Origin: an uncultured Lachnospiraceae bacterium
GTDB taxonomy: Bacteria; Bacillota; Clostridia; Lachnospirales; Lachnospiraceae
Direction: 5' to 3'
Assembly (NCBI GenBank): GCA_947630695.1
Contig: CANRIM010000004.1
Span: forward strand, 36,182-100,181
DNA: 64,000 bases
Position numbers and translations under genes: made by a program. A model generated the notes under the pieces. That model was not told the DNA's origin. It saw nothing but the letters and a program-made list of their open reading frames with translations, and did not search any database. Shown piece after piece: positions 37,092 through 46,439 of this stretch. Each line of letters starts with the position of its first letter. Position 1 is the stretch's first letter.

Positions 37092-37129
37092 AATCTGCAG
37101 GCTTGCATATCGCTACAAGCCTGCAGATT
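37092..37129. terminator. 14-bp hairpin between transport operon and glycosidase genes
   Basis: AATCTGCAGGCTTG (37092-37105) and CAAGCCTGCAGATT (37116-37129) pair perfectly around a ten-base loop. The trailing sequence TATTATAAAGAG is only weakly T-rich, and ATG 37147 follows 17 bases later. It may be an inefficient terminator that lowers expression of the next genes, or an RNA processing/stability hairpin. Confidence 0.55.
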
Positions 37130-37146
37130 ATTATAAAGAGGTTTGT

Positions 37147-40100
37147 ATGAAGAGTAGTTTAGAGAATCGTGAAAATCTGCTTTCGACCGAGGAATTTCAA
37201 AACCCCGGCAGCGCGTACAGAGGCGCCCCCTTTTGGGCGTGGAATACGAAGCTGGAGGAGAAAGTATTAAAAGAACAGCTTCCGGTGTTTGCGGAAATGG
37301 GCTTTGGCGGCTATCATCTGCATTCAAGAACGGGGCTGGATACGCCGTATCTGGGCACGGATTTTATGAAAATGGTAGAAATGTGCGCGGCGTATGCGAA
37401 AGAAAACGGAATGAAATGCTGCTGCTATGATGAAGACCGGTTTCCCTCCGGCGCGGCCGGCGGACTGGTAACTGCGGATGTAAAAAACCGTCAGCGCCAG
37501 CTGATTTGGACCACGGAAAATGTGGAATCTTTGAAGGAACGGACAGCATCAAAACGGGCCTGCGGGGATTATTATCTCGGTACCTATGCGATCCTGCAGC
37601 GTCCGGATGGCAGAATAGCTTCTTATAAAAGACTGAAAAAACAGGAATCGCCGGAAGAAGGGGCGCAGATTCGATATGCATGGGTGTGCATCGCAAAACC
37701 GGAACCGTGGTTTAACAATCAGACCTATGTGGATACCATGTACAAGCCGGCGATCGATGCGTTTATTGCAAAGACCCACGCTCACTATTATGATAAAGTG
37801 GGTGCGTATTTCGGCGAAACCATTCCCTCTTTCTTTACGGATGAGCCGAAGGTATATTATAAAAAGACTTTAAAGGATCCCAGGGACGGTTCCGAAGTGC
37901 GGATGCCCTGGACGGATGATTTTCCGGAAACCTTTCTGCAGAAGTACGGATTCGACATTCTGGATCATCTGCCGGAACTGTTTCTGGAAGGGCCGATGGA
38001 AGGTCCTTCGGCCGCCCGGTATTTTTATCACAGGCATATTCTGGAACGGTTCTGCGAAGCCTATTCCGAAAATATCGGTGCCTGGTGCGATGCGCATCAG
38101 GTGGCGCTGACGGGACACATGGTCAAGGAAAATAAGCTGTCCAGTCAGGCAACCTCTGCCGGAGAGGTAATGGCGCCGCTGTCGTCCTTCGGTATTCCCG
38201 GTATCGATATGCTCTGCGATGCAAGAGAATATACCACTGCCAAGCAGACCCAGTCCGTGAAGGATCAGTATGGCAGAAAACAGATGCTGAGCGAGCTGTA
38301 CGGCGTTACCAACTGGAATTTTGATTTCCGGGGACACAAGCTGGCGGGTGACTGGCAGGCGGCGCTGGGGGTCAATTTCCGTGTACCCCATTTGGCTTGG
38401 ATGTCCATGCGGGGCGAATCCAAGCGGGATTATCCGGCTTCGATTTTTTATCAGTCTCCCTGGTACAGGAAATATCATTTGATCGAAGATCATTTTGCAC
38501 GGGTGAATATGGCTATGAGCCGCGGAAAACGGCAGGTAAAGATCGGCGTCATACATCCGGTGGAAACAAGCTGGCTGCACTGGGGTGCGGACAGTGAGAA
38601 AAAGAGCGTGCTGAAAGCCATGGACAATGCATTTAAATCCGTCACGGCCACGCTTTTGTTTGCACAGCTGGATTTTGATTTTATTTCCGAGGCGCTGCTG
38701 CCGAAGCAGTTTTCCGGAATCAGCGAACTTGCTGCACTGCAGGTAGGGGAAATGGCGTACCAGGTGATTGTGGTGCCGTCCTGTGAAGCCCTGCGGCAGA
38801 GCACAAAGCAGATTTTAGATCAGTTCCTTGCCCGGGGCGGCAAGGTGATACTGCTGGGGAAAACGCCGTCCTTTTCCGACGGGAAACCCTTTGCCCCGGA
38901 GGCATTTGCTGCTTATACATTTGCGGAAGATGAACCGGCGCTGGTGGCGCTGCTGGCAGGGTATCGGGATTTTGAAATCCTTCAGCCGGATGGCAGCCTT
39001 TCCGGACAGTTTTTGGTACAGCACCGGAAAGAAGAGGGGCAGGAATGGTTCTTTATCGCCAACGGCCGGCGGGCGGTTTCCGATGAAGCCGTGTATCCGG
39101 TAGAAATCCGGATATCCTCGGAACGGATTCCTTACCGCTATGATACGCTTACCGGCAGGATTTTCCCGGTGGAATACAGGAAAGAGAAGGAAATTTGCAT
39201 CCGTATGGCGCTGCGGCAGCATGACAGCCTGCTGTTGTGCCTGCGGGATGAAGCGCTGCCGGATGCGATGCTGAGCAGGCCGGAAGAAGTAAAAGCAGAA
39301 CCGGCAGAAGCGGCGGCAGTACCGGACCGGGTTCCTGTGACTTTGTCGGAGGACAACTGCCTGCTGCTGGATCAGTGTACATATCAGCTGGATGAAGGAC
39401 CGGTGCAGGAAAAGGAGGAAATTCTGCGTATCGGAGAGCGGCTCGGAGAACTTTTGCAGCTGCCCCGGGACGGCGGCAGATGTGCCCAGCCCTGGACCAT
39501 GGAAAAGGAAACCTGCAGCCATCAGGTGACGCTGTACTTTCCGGTGCGAAGCCGGATCCCTGTTTTGGGAGCGTTTCTGGCGCTGGAGGAAGCGAAAAGC
39601 GTGCAGATTCGCTTAAACGGCGTGCCGGTACCCGTAGAGATCGACGGATACTATACCGACCGTGCCATTGAAAAAGTACCGCTTCCGCCGCTGCAGGCCG
39701 GAGAAAATCTGCTGGAGGTGACTCAGCCCTGCGGAAAGGATCATCTGCCGGAAGCCTGCTATCTGCTGGGTTCATTTGGCGTTTTCCGGGACGAGGACGG
39801 ATTTTTGCTGGATCAGGCGCCGGAAACCCTTGCTTTCGGCGATATTGTCGGACAGGGACTTCCCTTTTACGGCGGCAATATTACCTATCATCTGCCGTAT
39901 ACGGCCGAAAGGAAAGAAGATGTGCAGGTCAAAGCGGATACCTACCGGGGTTCGCTGATTTCGGTGACGCTGGACGGCGCCCCTGCGGGGGAAATCATAT
40001 TTGACCCCTATACGCTGCGTCTGCGGTCAGTGCCGGAAGGCCCGCATGACATCGCATTGACGCTGTACGGCAACCGGGTCAATACCTTCGGACCGCTGCA

Positions 40101-40260
40101 CAACGCCATGCAGCCGCTGAAGTGGGTGGGGCCGGAGGCTTTCCGTCCCACGGCATATTTTACTTATGATTATGTGTGGAAAGAAACCGGTATTCTAAAG
40201 AAACCGGAGTTGAGACGATTCTTAAATAAGCAGGAAAAGGAGGAAAACAATGAACAGTAA
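37147..40260 (+). CDS. GH106-like glycosyl hydrolase (alpha-L-rhamnosidase candidate)
   Basis: Large cytoplasmic glycoside hydrolase of 1037 residues without a signal peptide. The N-terminal region (1-700) shows the pattern of the GH106 and related TIM-barrel group: YRGAPFWAWNTKLEE, MGFGGYHLHSRTGLDTPYLG, CYDEDRFPSGAAGG, SFFTDEPKVYY and MLSELYGVTNWNFDFRGHKLAGDW. The C-terminal part (730-1030) contains beta-sandwich domains with VQIRLNGVPVPVEIDGYYTD. GH106 enzymes release alpha-L-rhamnose from rhamnogalacturonan or other pectic chains, which fits the locus. The glutamates in DEP and SELYG are plausible catalytic residues. GH106 is an informed guess, not a certainty. It overlaps the next gene by 11 bases. 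Confidence 0.78.
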   Translation: MKSSLENRENLLSTEEFQNPGSAYRGAPFWAWNTKLEEKVLKEQLPVFAEMGFGGYHLHSRTGLDTPYLGTDFMKMVEMCAAYAKENGMKCCCYDEDRFPSGAAGGLVTADVKNRQRQLIWTTENVESLKERTASKRACGDYYLGTYAILQRPDGRIASYKRLKKQESPEEGAQIRYAWVCIAKPEPWFNNQTYVDTMYKPAIDAFIAKTHAHYYDKVGAYFGETIPSFFTDEPKVYYKKTLKDPRDGSEVRMPWTDDFPETFLQKYGFDILDHLPELFLEGPMEGPSAARYFYHRHILERFCEAYSENIGAWCDAHQVALTGHMVKENKLSSQATSAGEVMAPLSSFGIPGIDMLCDAREYTTAKQTQSVKDQYGRKQMLSELYGVTNWNFDFRGHKLAGDWQAALGVNFRVPHLAWMSMRGESKRDYPASIFYQSPWYRKYHLIEDHFARVNMAMSRGKRQVKIGVIHPVETSWLHWGADSEKKSVLKAMDNAFKSVTATLLFAQLDFDFISEALLPKQFSGISELAALQVGEMAYQVIVVPSCEALRQSTKQILDQFLARGGKVILLGKTPSFSDGKPFAPEAFAAYTFAEDEPALVALLAGYRDFEILQPDGSLSGQFLVQHRKEEGQEWFFIANGRRAVSDEAVYPVEIRISSERIPYRYDTLTGRIFPVEYRKEKEICIRMALRQHDSLLLCLRDEALPDAMLSRPEEVKAEPAEAAAVPDRVPVTLSEDNCLLLDQCTYQLDEGPVQEKEEILRIGERLGELLQLPRDGGRCAQPWTMEKETCSHQVTLYFPVRSRIPVLGAFLALEEAKSVQIRLNGVPVPVEIDGYYTDRAIEKVPLPPLQAGENLLEVTQPCGKDHLPEACYLLGSFGVFRDEDGFLLDQAPETLAFGDIVGQGLPFYGGNITYHLPYTAERKEDVQVKADTYRGSLISVTLDGAPAGEIIFDPYTLRLRSVPEGPHDIALTLYGNRVNTFGPLHNAMQPLKWVGPEAFRPTAYFTYDYVWKETGILKKPELRRFLNKQEKEENNEQ

Positions 40261-42358
40261 ACTGGAAAATGTACTTGCATATCCGGAGCGCAGCTTACGG
40301 ACCCATCCGGGGAAGCTGTTGTTCGGCCCGGTGTCAGAGCGGCTTTTTGTGGAATGCATTGACAGGAAGCCGGGATTTTGCGGCAATATCGATTTCATTC
40401 ACAAAGTGAATCTGGACGCGTTGTTTACAATGGAATGCAGCACCCATCCGGACTGGGCGGCCAGCAGTACCCTGTGGTATCCCACCAGACTGCGGATGCG
40501 CTATGAGGACGCGCATATCTGTTTTACGGAATCCAAGCTGCTGACGCAGAATGATATTGCTTACAGCGTGCAGCGCTGGCAAAACAAGGGCGATGCGCCT
40601 ATCACCGTTTCTCTGAAGGTGGAACCTTCCTGCCCGGTGAAAAAAGAGGGCAGCCGCTATGAGATTCAGTCGGAAATTCCGGTGCATGGACTTTTGATCC
40701 ATGCGGTAGTGGGATGGAATCAGCCGGCAGAGGAAGTGCAGATCGGGCCGGGTGAAACTTTAGAATTGGTGGCTGCCGCTGCCGTGGGCAACAGCGACGG
40801 CGATACGCCGGTAGAAACAAAAGAACGGTTGGAACAGTTCCTGGCGAAGGGCCTCACGGCTCAGGAATACATTGAAAACGGCGTGAAGGAATATGAAGAT
40901 TTCTTTGCCGGATTCCCGGAATTTGATTCCAGCGATGCGGTACTGAATAAGACCTGGTGTTATCGAACCTATATTCTGCGCAACGCCACCAGCAACCCGC
41001 ATTACGGATTGCTGCAGTATCCCACGGTGTATGAAGGCAGGGGCCACAAGACGAAAAAAGGACAGCCCTTCGCCACCGGCGGGTGGGAGTTCAGCCGCCT
41101 GATTTCCCTTTCCTCGCCGCTGCACATGACGGATTACCGCTGGTATGCAGACAAGGAGCTGCTGCATCAGTTTGTCAGAGGCTATTATTCCAATCTGACG
41201 GAGGACGGCTTAAATCCCTGCGTCTTCGTCAATGAAGCAGGGGGATCCTTTGCCAATTACCTGGTGTGGGCGGTATACCGGATGTATCTGGTGGACGGCG
41301 ATCTGGACTTTGTGAAAGAAATGCTGCCTTCCTTAAAGAAGAATGTGGACGGCAACGCCGAGAGCTTCCGTTCGCAAAACGACAGTCTGATGGTAGAGGA
41401 AAGGCATCAGAGAACCGGGAAGGAATGTCAGCCCAGCTTCTGGTATTTCAGCAATTATCCCTTTTCCAAACGGGACAGAAAGCACATGCAGACGCCTTTG
41501 AAACGGGTGGATTCTTCCATTTATCATTATCTGAACACCCTGGGACTGGCACGGCTGATGGAAGCATCAGGGGACGCGGAGGCAAACGTTTATTTCGAAA
41601 AAGCAGCCAAAATCGCGTCCGATATGAAGGAAAAGTCCTGGGATCCGGAAACGAAGTTCTTTTATGATGTGAGCAATGAAACGGATGAAAAGGCGATGGT
41701 CAGAAATATCGTCGGCATATATCCTTATTGGGCGGAAATCACGGACAAAACCATGCTGGAAGGCTTTGAAACCGTCTTTGACCCGGAAATTTTCAACACC
41801 GGCTGCCTCTTTGCAACCACCGAAAAGACCAATCCCGCCTATTCGCCCATGGGGGCCTGGCTGGGATTTATGGTCAGCCGTGACAGCTGCATGTGGAACG
41901 GCCCCTCCTGGCCGTACACCAACGGTATCGTGCTGGACGCTATGGGCAAGCAGAGCCGTGCCAACGGACACTGCTACGATCAGCAGTTCGCAAAGTATCT
42001 GCGGGAGTATTCGATGCAGCATTACCGGTATCAGGATATCAATCTGCCCTATCTGGTGGAGCAGTATCACGGCGTAACCGGAGAAGACTTAAGCGATGAG
42101 CCGGATTATAACCATTCCTTCTATATGGATTTGATCGTCAATTATGTGGTGGGGCTGGATCTGAGAGAAGAGGGAATCGTTATCGATCCGCTGCAGCTGG
42201 GTCTGGAGCGCTATTCTCTGAAAAATGTGTGCCTGCGGGGACATCAGATCGAAATCAGCTATACCAAAGACGACGGCCTGACCCTTCTTTCCGACGGAAA
42301 AGAAGTACTGGCCCATGAAACGCAGTTTCCGAAAGTCATTCCCTATAACGAGTTATGA
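40250..42358 (+). CDS. MGH1-like (alpha/alpha)6-barrel glycoside hydrolase
   Basis: Cytoplasmic protein of 702 residues. An N-terminal beta-sandwich (1-210) is followed by an (alpha/alpha)6 barrel (215-620) and a small beta tail. In the barrel, WEFSRLISLSSPLH, NYLVWAVYRMYLVDGDLDF, YSPMGAWLGFMVSRDSCMWNGPSWPYTNG and HSFYMDLIVNYVVGL resemble mannosylglycerate-hydrolase/trehalase-clan (MGH1-like, GH63/GH37-related) enzymes. Such hydrolases usually invert configuration with an Asp/Glu pair. The substrate is not determined; association with the GH106-like gene, with which it is co-translated by overlap, points to a pectic side chain. A strong terminator follows its stop. Confidence 0.72.
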   Translation: MNSKLENVLAYPERSLRTHPGKLLFGPVSERLFVECIDRKPGFCGNIDFIHKVNLDALFTMECSTHPDWAASSTLWYPTRLRMRYEDAHICFTESKLLTQNDIAYSVQRWQNKGDAPITVSLKVEPSCPVKKEGSRYEIQSEIPVHGLLIHAVVGWNQPAEEVQIGPGETLELVAAAAVGNSDGDTPVETKERLEQFLAKGLTAQEYIENGVKEYEDFFAGFPEFDSSDAVLNKTWCYRTYILRNATSNPHYGLLQYPTVYEGRGHKTKKGQPFATGGWEFSRLISLSSPLHMTDYRWYADKELLHQFVRGYYSNLTEDGLNPCVFVNEAGGSFANYLVWAVYRMYLVDGDLDFVKEMLPSLKKNVDGNAESFRSQNDSLMVEERHQRTGKECQPSFWYFSNYPFSKRDRKHMQTPLKRVDSSIYHYLNTLGLARLMEASGDAEANVYFEKAAKIASDMKEKSWDPETKFFYDVSNETDEKAMVRNIVGIYPYWAEITDKTMLEGFETVFDPEIFNTGCLFATTEKTNPAYSPMGAWLGFMVSRDSCMWNGPSWPYTNGIVLDAMGKQSRANGHCYDQQFAKYLREYSMQHYRYQDINLPYLVEQYHGVTGEDLSDEPDYNHSFYMDLIVNYVVGLDLREEGIVIDPLQLGLERYSLKNVCLRGHQIEISYTKDDGLTLLSDGKEVLAHETQFPKVIPYNEL

Positions 42359-42366
42359 TGCAGAAA

Positions 42367-42401
42367 AAAACAGGCGCATGAACAGTCATGCGCCTGTTTT
42401 T
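42367..42401. terminator. Bidirectional terminator between hydrolase and AraC gene
   Basis: AACAGGCGCATGA (42369-42381) and TCATGCGCCTGTT (42386-42398) pair perfectly around ACAG. T runs follow on both strands: TTTTT on plus, and the AAAAAAA before the stem on minus. Confidence 0.9.
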
Positions 42402-43261
42402 CAGCCTTGCTGAGGGTTGTTTTTTCGGCGATAGTCGCTGGGGGACAGCCCCGTATATTTTTTGAATACTTTTGAAAAATAGTATGGATCATTGAATCCC
42501 ACCGAAAGAGAAATCTCACGCAGCGACATCTGGGAGTCTGTAATCAGCATACGGGCATGCTGGATCCGGATGGAATTGATGTATTCCGGAATGGTCATTT
42601 TTACTTCTTTTTTAAAAAGCCTTGACAAATAGCTCCGGCTGTAGTTTACATATTTACAAAGCGTTTCAATACTGATGTAGAGATAGTAGTTTTCCTCGAT
42701 AAAAGCGGTGACCCGTGAAATGGCTGCTTCCTGTTTGTAGCTGTCTTTTAAGTGGTGCCGCTGGCGCAGGGACTGGGCGATGTAGGAAAAGAGCACCATG
42801 GCTTCGCCGGTGGCGGCCAGCCGGTTTTCATCGTCCGAAAAGCCCAGGGCGTGAATAATGGTCTGCATGGTCCGCTGAATGGACTGGGTCACAAAATGAT
42901 GGTAAAGGGGCGTTTCAGGCGTCAGTCCGATACTTTCCATCATTTGCCGGCTGTGGGCGCCATGAAAATACAGCCACATGATTTCCATGGGATCGTCGGG
43001 ATCCGCATAATAATAATGGCGTTGTTTGGGGTAGTAGAACAGAAAGTCGCCTTTGGCTAATTTTCTGGATTTTCCGTCCGCAAACTCTGCGTAGCCTTTT
43101 CCGTCCAGTACAAAAAGCATGATATAGGAATCCACCGCCTTCGGACCCTCGGAAAAATCGGAAAAGCATTGACTATGTCCCGCCCATGTGATATAAAGAC
43201 TTGAATTTAAAAATGCTTCTGCGGGTGCAAAGAAATATTCAACGGTGTTTTCGGCATCCAT
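42401..43261 (-). CDS. AraC-family transcription regulator of the pectin locus
   Basis: Regulator of 286 residues. Residues 1-165 form a cupin-like sensor domain (SYIMLFVLDGKGYAEFADGK, KGDFLFYYPKQRHYYY). Residues 185-282 hold the two AraC helix-turn-helix motifs, with YSRSYLSRLFKKEVKMTIPEY and REISLSVGFNDPYYFSKVFKKYTGLSPSDYR. It is divergent from the pectinesterase operon (73 bases between starts) and convergent with the glycosidase operon, so it likely senses a pectic sugar and activates these operons. A promoter can be read upstream (separate entry). Confidence 0.92.
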   Translation of the reverse strand: MDAENTVEYFFAPAEAFLNSSLYITWAGHSQCFSDFSEGPKAVDSYIMLFVLDGKGYAEFADGKSRKLAKGDFLFYYPKQRHYYYADPDDPMEIMWLYFHGAHSRQMMESIGLTPETPLYHHFVTQSIQRTMQTIIHALGFSDDENRLAATGEAMVLFSYIAQSLRQRHHLKDSYKQEAAISRVTAFIEENYYLYISIETLCKYVNYSRSYLSRLFKKEVKMTIPEYINSIRIQHARMLITDSQMSLREISLSVGFNDPYYFSKVFKKYTGLSPSDYRRKNNPQQG

Positions 43262-43294
43262 AGAACGGCTCCTTTCATACTGTTTGTAGACAAT

Positions 43295-43322
43295 ATTATA
43301 TCAATTATGCACAAAAATACAA
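43295..43322 (-). promoter_or_regulatory. Promoter of the AraC regulator gene
   Basis: On the minus strand TTGTAT (RC of 43317-43322), a 16-base spacer and TATAAT (RC of 43295-43300) lie 34 bases before the araC-type start. The -35 box overlaps the pectinesterase RBS region (AAGGAGG at 43321-43327), so transcription of the two divergent units is likely linked. Confidence 0.65.
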
Positions 43323-43334
43323 GGAGGAAATGGA

Positions 43335-44312
43335 ATGAAAAATCCGGAAAGGGAGTGGCCCATCGGCGGCCAGATCCGGCTGAATGCGGAGGGCACGGGA
43401 GATTATCCGACTCTGCAGGACGCCATCAATGCCATTGAGCATAACAATCTGATTCATGTGGATATTTATCTGGCGCCCGGGACATATGAACAGCCCGTAA
43501 TGATCGACGGCGACCGGCCGCATATCACGCTGATCGGCGAGGATGCGGAAAATACCATCATCTCCTTTGACCGCCATGCGGGCAGTATTCTGGAAAACGG
43601 CGACGTGGCTTCCACCTTCCGCAGCGCTACATTTACGGTGTATGCGAACCATTTCAAAGCCAGAAACATTACCTTTGTCAATCATTATGACAGAACCGGC
43701 GACGGCGGCGCCCAGGCGGTGGCGCTCTACGCTTACGGCGAGCATCATATTTATGAAAACTGCCGCTTTATCGGGCTGCAGGATACATTGTATGTCCGGG
43801 AGGGGTCCCATTATTTTAAGGACTGCTACATCGAGGGCGATGTGGACTTTGTATTCGGCGGCGCCCGAGCGGTATTTGACCACTGTACTTTATTTGGAAG
43901 AAACCCGGAGCCCGGCAATCCGGACAAAATCGGGTATGTCTGCGCGCCCTGTACGGTAGCGGCGCAGAAATACGGTTTGTTTTTCATCAACTGCAGCATT
44001 GACGGAAATTTTGAAAAAGACCGGCTGTATCTGGGCAGGCCCTGGCATCCGGCCATGAATCCCTACCATAACTGCTGTGCGGTCTTTATGCACTGTCAGA
44101 TGAGCGACGTGGTACGGGAAGCCGGCTGGAAGCACATGGGCGGCTATCAGGTGAAAAACAACCGTCTGTATGAATTTGAAAATACCGGGGCGGGGGCTTT
44201 TGTCAATGACAACAGAAGACAGCTGGATCCCGAAACGGCAAAAGAATGGACGATTCTGAAGGTACTGGGCTGGGAAAACCTGGGCTGGATGGAAACGTCC
44301 GCGGAGGCGTAA
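43335..44312 (+). CDS. Pectinesterase (CE8), cytoplasmic
   Basis: Carbohydrate esterase family 8 enzyme of 325 residues that removes methyl esters from homogalacturonan. The right-handed beta-helix fold is shown by GTGDYPTLQDAINAI near 22-36, and the active-site motifs are present: QAVALYAYG, FIGLQDTLYVREGSHYF, YIEGDVDFVFGGA (catalytic aspartates in QDTL and DFVFG) and YLGRPWHP (substrate arginine). There is no signal peptide, so it would act on oligogalacturonides after import, unlike the better known secreted pectinesterases. RBS AAGGAGG precedes ATG 43335. It is the first gene of a four-gene operon ending at 49212. Confidence 0.93.
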   Translation: MKNPEREWPIGGQIRLNAEGTGDYPTLQDAINAIEHNNLIHVDIYLAPGTYEQPVMIDGDRPHITLIGEDAENTIISFDRHAGSILENGDVASTFRSATFTVYANHFKARNITFVNHYDRTGDGGAQAVALYAYGEHHIYENCRFIGLQDTLYVREGSHYFKDCYIEGDVDFVFGGARAVFDHCTLFGRNPEPGNPDKIGYVCAPCTVAAQKYGLFFINCSIDGNFEKDRLYLGRPWHPAMNPYHNCCAVFMHCQMSDVVREAGWKHMGGYQVKNNRLYEFENTGAGAFVNDNRRQLDPETAKEWTILKVLGWENLGWMETSAEA

Positions 44313-44335
44313 GCAGGAAATCCGGGAGGTTGTAT

Positions 44336-46423
44336 ATGAAATTTGATATCGGCGGCGCAACTGCGGTGATTGCAGACGGCGCTTTGTCCTTTGTACAGGG
44401 TGCTGCGTGCCGGTGGCGGCAGGATTTGAAACAACTGGTATTTTATTCGACGGCGCGGCCCTTTGAAATTGCCGAAAATGCGTGGCAGATCACGGAAGAA
44501 GCAGACAGCGTTACTTATACGGATGGTACCATGCAGGTGAAGCTGCAATTTGCCGCTGCCTGCGGCGCGCTGAAAATAGACGCGGTTTATCGGAATATTT
44601 CGGACCGGCCGCTGCAGGATCTGGTCGTTGGCCTTCTGGCGGACTGTACGGAGGGCGAGGCACATAAGGCCACCATGCCGCATATGATTTACAATGATAA
44701 TCCCAGCGCGGATCCGGACCGGATCGTGCCGCATATCGGAAATGCAGAAGGTAAGGGTATTATCGTAGAAGAAAACCGGCTGCCCATTCCGGCAGTCAAT
44801 GTGGAGTGGAAGACGTCGGCGTATCAGTCTCTGACGCTGCTTATGGTGCCGGAAGTGCAGGAAGGCTACGACAGCGAATACTGGTCCATGGGCATTTTAC
44901 GCCACAGAGGCGGAGAGCGGATTGCGGCCCTGAGCGGCGTGCTGATGTTCAACGGCCTGAAGGACGTATATTACGGCGGCAGAAATACGCCGCTGCCCTA
45001 TCTGAACGGCTACCGGCAGCTGCAGCCGGGAGAAAGTTTACATAAGACATTTTATTTGCATTTCGGTGAAACGCCGGAAGGCAGAGGGTTCCGGCATCTG
45101 ATCCGCCTGGGCTACCAGGTGCTCCAGCCCGAGGCAAAACGGCAGTATTCTCTGGAAGAAATGGTGGCATACAAGAAAAACGTCATGGATTCCAGATATT
45201 ACGAAGATGAACGCTGCTGCGGGTATCTGACCTTCGGCAAGGCCAATGCCTTCGGCAATGTCAGCGGAAGGCCGGAGTATTTCCTGTACGGCTGGACCGG
45301 GCAGGCCATCAAGCTGGCCTGGTGCGACCTGCTGATCGGTATAAAAGAAAAGGATCCGGCGCGGATAAAACGTGCCGTAAAGACCGTGGATTTTTATGTG
45401 AAACACGCAGAGTGCCGGGAAAAACCCGGCCTCCTGATGGGCTATTATATGATCGATCTGGCGCAGATGCGGCCGGAGTGGAAATCCAAAGAAGCGGCAG
45501 TGCCCTCCCGGATCGAAGGCGAGGCGCTGATCGATCTGGTGGATCTGATGCAGCTGATGAAGGCGCAGGACATGGAAGTGCCGGCAGACTGGGAAGCCTT
45601 TGTGCGCCGGGCGGCGGATTTTCTCTGCGAAGACGGGGCGCTGACAGAGGACGGCATCTATCCCGTAGACTGGACCCACGAAGGAAAGCCAGGCACGACG
45701 ATCCTGAACAGTGCCGGTATCAGCTGTGTGACCGCCCTGGCCCAGGCAGGGGTGTATTTTTCCGAACCGGTTTATCTGGAGCATGCGAAACAGCGCTACG
45801 AGCGCTATTATGAGATCCATATGAAAACCTTTGCGCGGCCCTTCGCCCGGGCGACTATGGACGCCCGCTGCGAAGATAAGGAATCCGGCATTTACTTTTT
45901 CAAGGCGGCGGCGTATCTGTATGAGATCACAAAGGATGCGCGCTATGAGGAAGACGCCGCGGTGGCGGCGGACTGGCTGCTGACCTTTGTGTATTTCTGG
46001 AATACGAAGTTTCAGCCGGGAACGGTCTGTCATAAGATGCAGTTTGATTCCACAGGGTGGCCGGGAGTCAGCGTGCAGAACCATCATCTGGATGTTTTTT
46101 TCCCAACTTATGAATTATTTAAATTTGGGGTCTTGTCAAATCGCGAATTTTATTGCAAAATGTCTTCGTGCGTAGCTGCAGCGCTGACATACGGCGTTGC
46201 GGCAAAAGAAGGCGATTATGATTATACGGTGATCGGCGAACAGGGAGAGCAGTATTATCAGACCAATTATTTTCAGGTAAAATATCCGAAGATACTGGAG
46301 CTGACAGGATTTTACCGGGGCGGTATGCAGGTATGGAATCCCTCCTGGATTACCGCGCAGGTGCTGCAGAGTTCGCTTTGTTTCCTTTACGGAGACTTAG
46401 GTCATGCCGTAAATAAAAGCTGA
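44336..46423 (+). CDS. Uncharacterised 695-residue protein in pectin operon, probable (alpha/alpha) barrel
   Basis: Cytoplasmic protein of about 695 residues that I do not recognise as a named family. Residues 1-270 are beta-rich, like a supersandwich (KQLVFYSTARPFEIAENAW, HKTFYLHFGETPEGRGF). Residues 290-690 are helical, with repeating WCDLLIGIKEKDP, KTVDFYVKHAECR, YYMIDLAQMRPEW and FFKAAAYLYEITKDARYEEDAAVAADWLLTFVYFWNTKF, suggesting an (alpha/alpha) toroid. This is the build of several polysaccharide lyases and hydrolases of rhamnogalacturonan. The start ATG 44336 has GGGAGG nine bases ahead. It lies between pectinesterase and polygalacturonase genes. A catalytic role is inferred only. Confidence 0.6.
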   Translation: MKFDIGGATAVIADGALSFVQGAACRWRQDLKQLVFYSTARPFEIAENAWQITEEADSVTYTDGTMQVKLQFAAACGALKIDAVYRNISDRPLQDLVVGLLADCTEGEAHKATMPHMIYNDNPSADPDRIVPHIGNAEGKGIIVEENRLPIPAVNVEWKTSAYQSLTLLMVPEVQEGYDSEYWSMGILRHRGGERIAALSGVLMFNGLKDVYYGGRNTPLPYLNGYRQLQPGESLHKTFYLHFGETPEGRGFRHLIRLGYQVLQPEAKRQYSLEEMVAYKKNVMDSRYYEDERCCGYLTFGKANAFGNVSGRPEYFLYGWTGQAIKLAWCDLLIGIKEKDPARIKRAVKTVDFYVKHAECREKPGLLMGYYMIDLAQMRPEWKSKEAAVPSRIEGEALIDLVDLMQLMKAQDMEVPADWEAFVRRAADFLCEDGALTEDGIYPVDWTHEGKPGTTILNSAGISCVTALAQAGVYFSEPVYLEHAKQRYERYYEIHMKTFARPFARATMDARCEDKESGIYFFKAAAYLYEITKDARYEEDAAVAADWLLTFVYFWNTKFQPGTVCHKMQFDSTGWPGVSVQNHHLDVFFPTYELFKFGVLSNREFYCKMSSCVAAALTYGVAAKEGDYDYTVIGEQGEQYYQTNYFQVKYPKILELTGFYRGGMQVWNPSWITAQVLQSSLCFLYGDLGHAVNKS

Positions 46424-46439
46424 ATGCAAGGAGAAAGAT

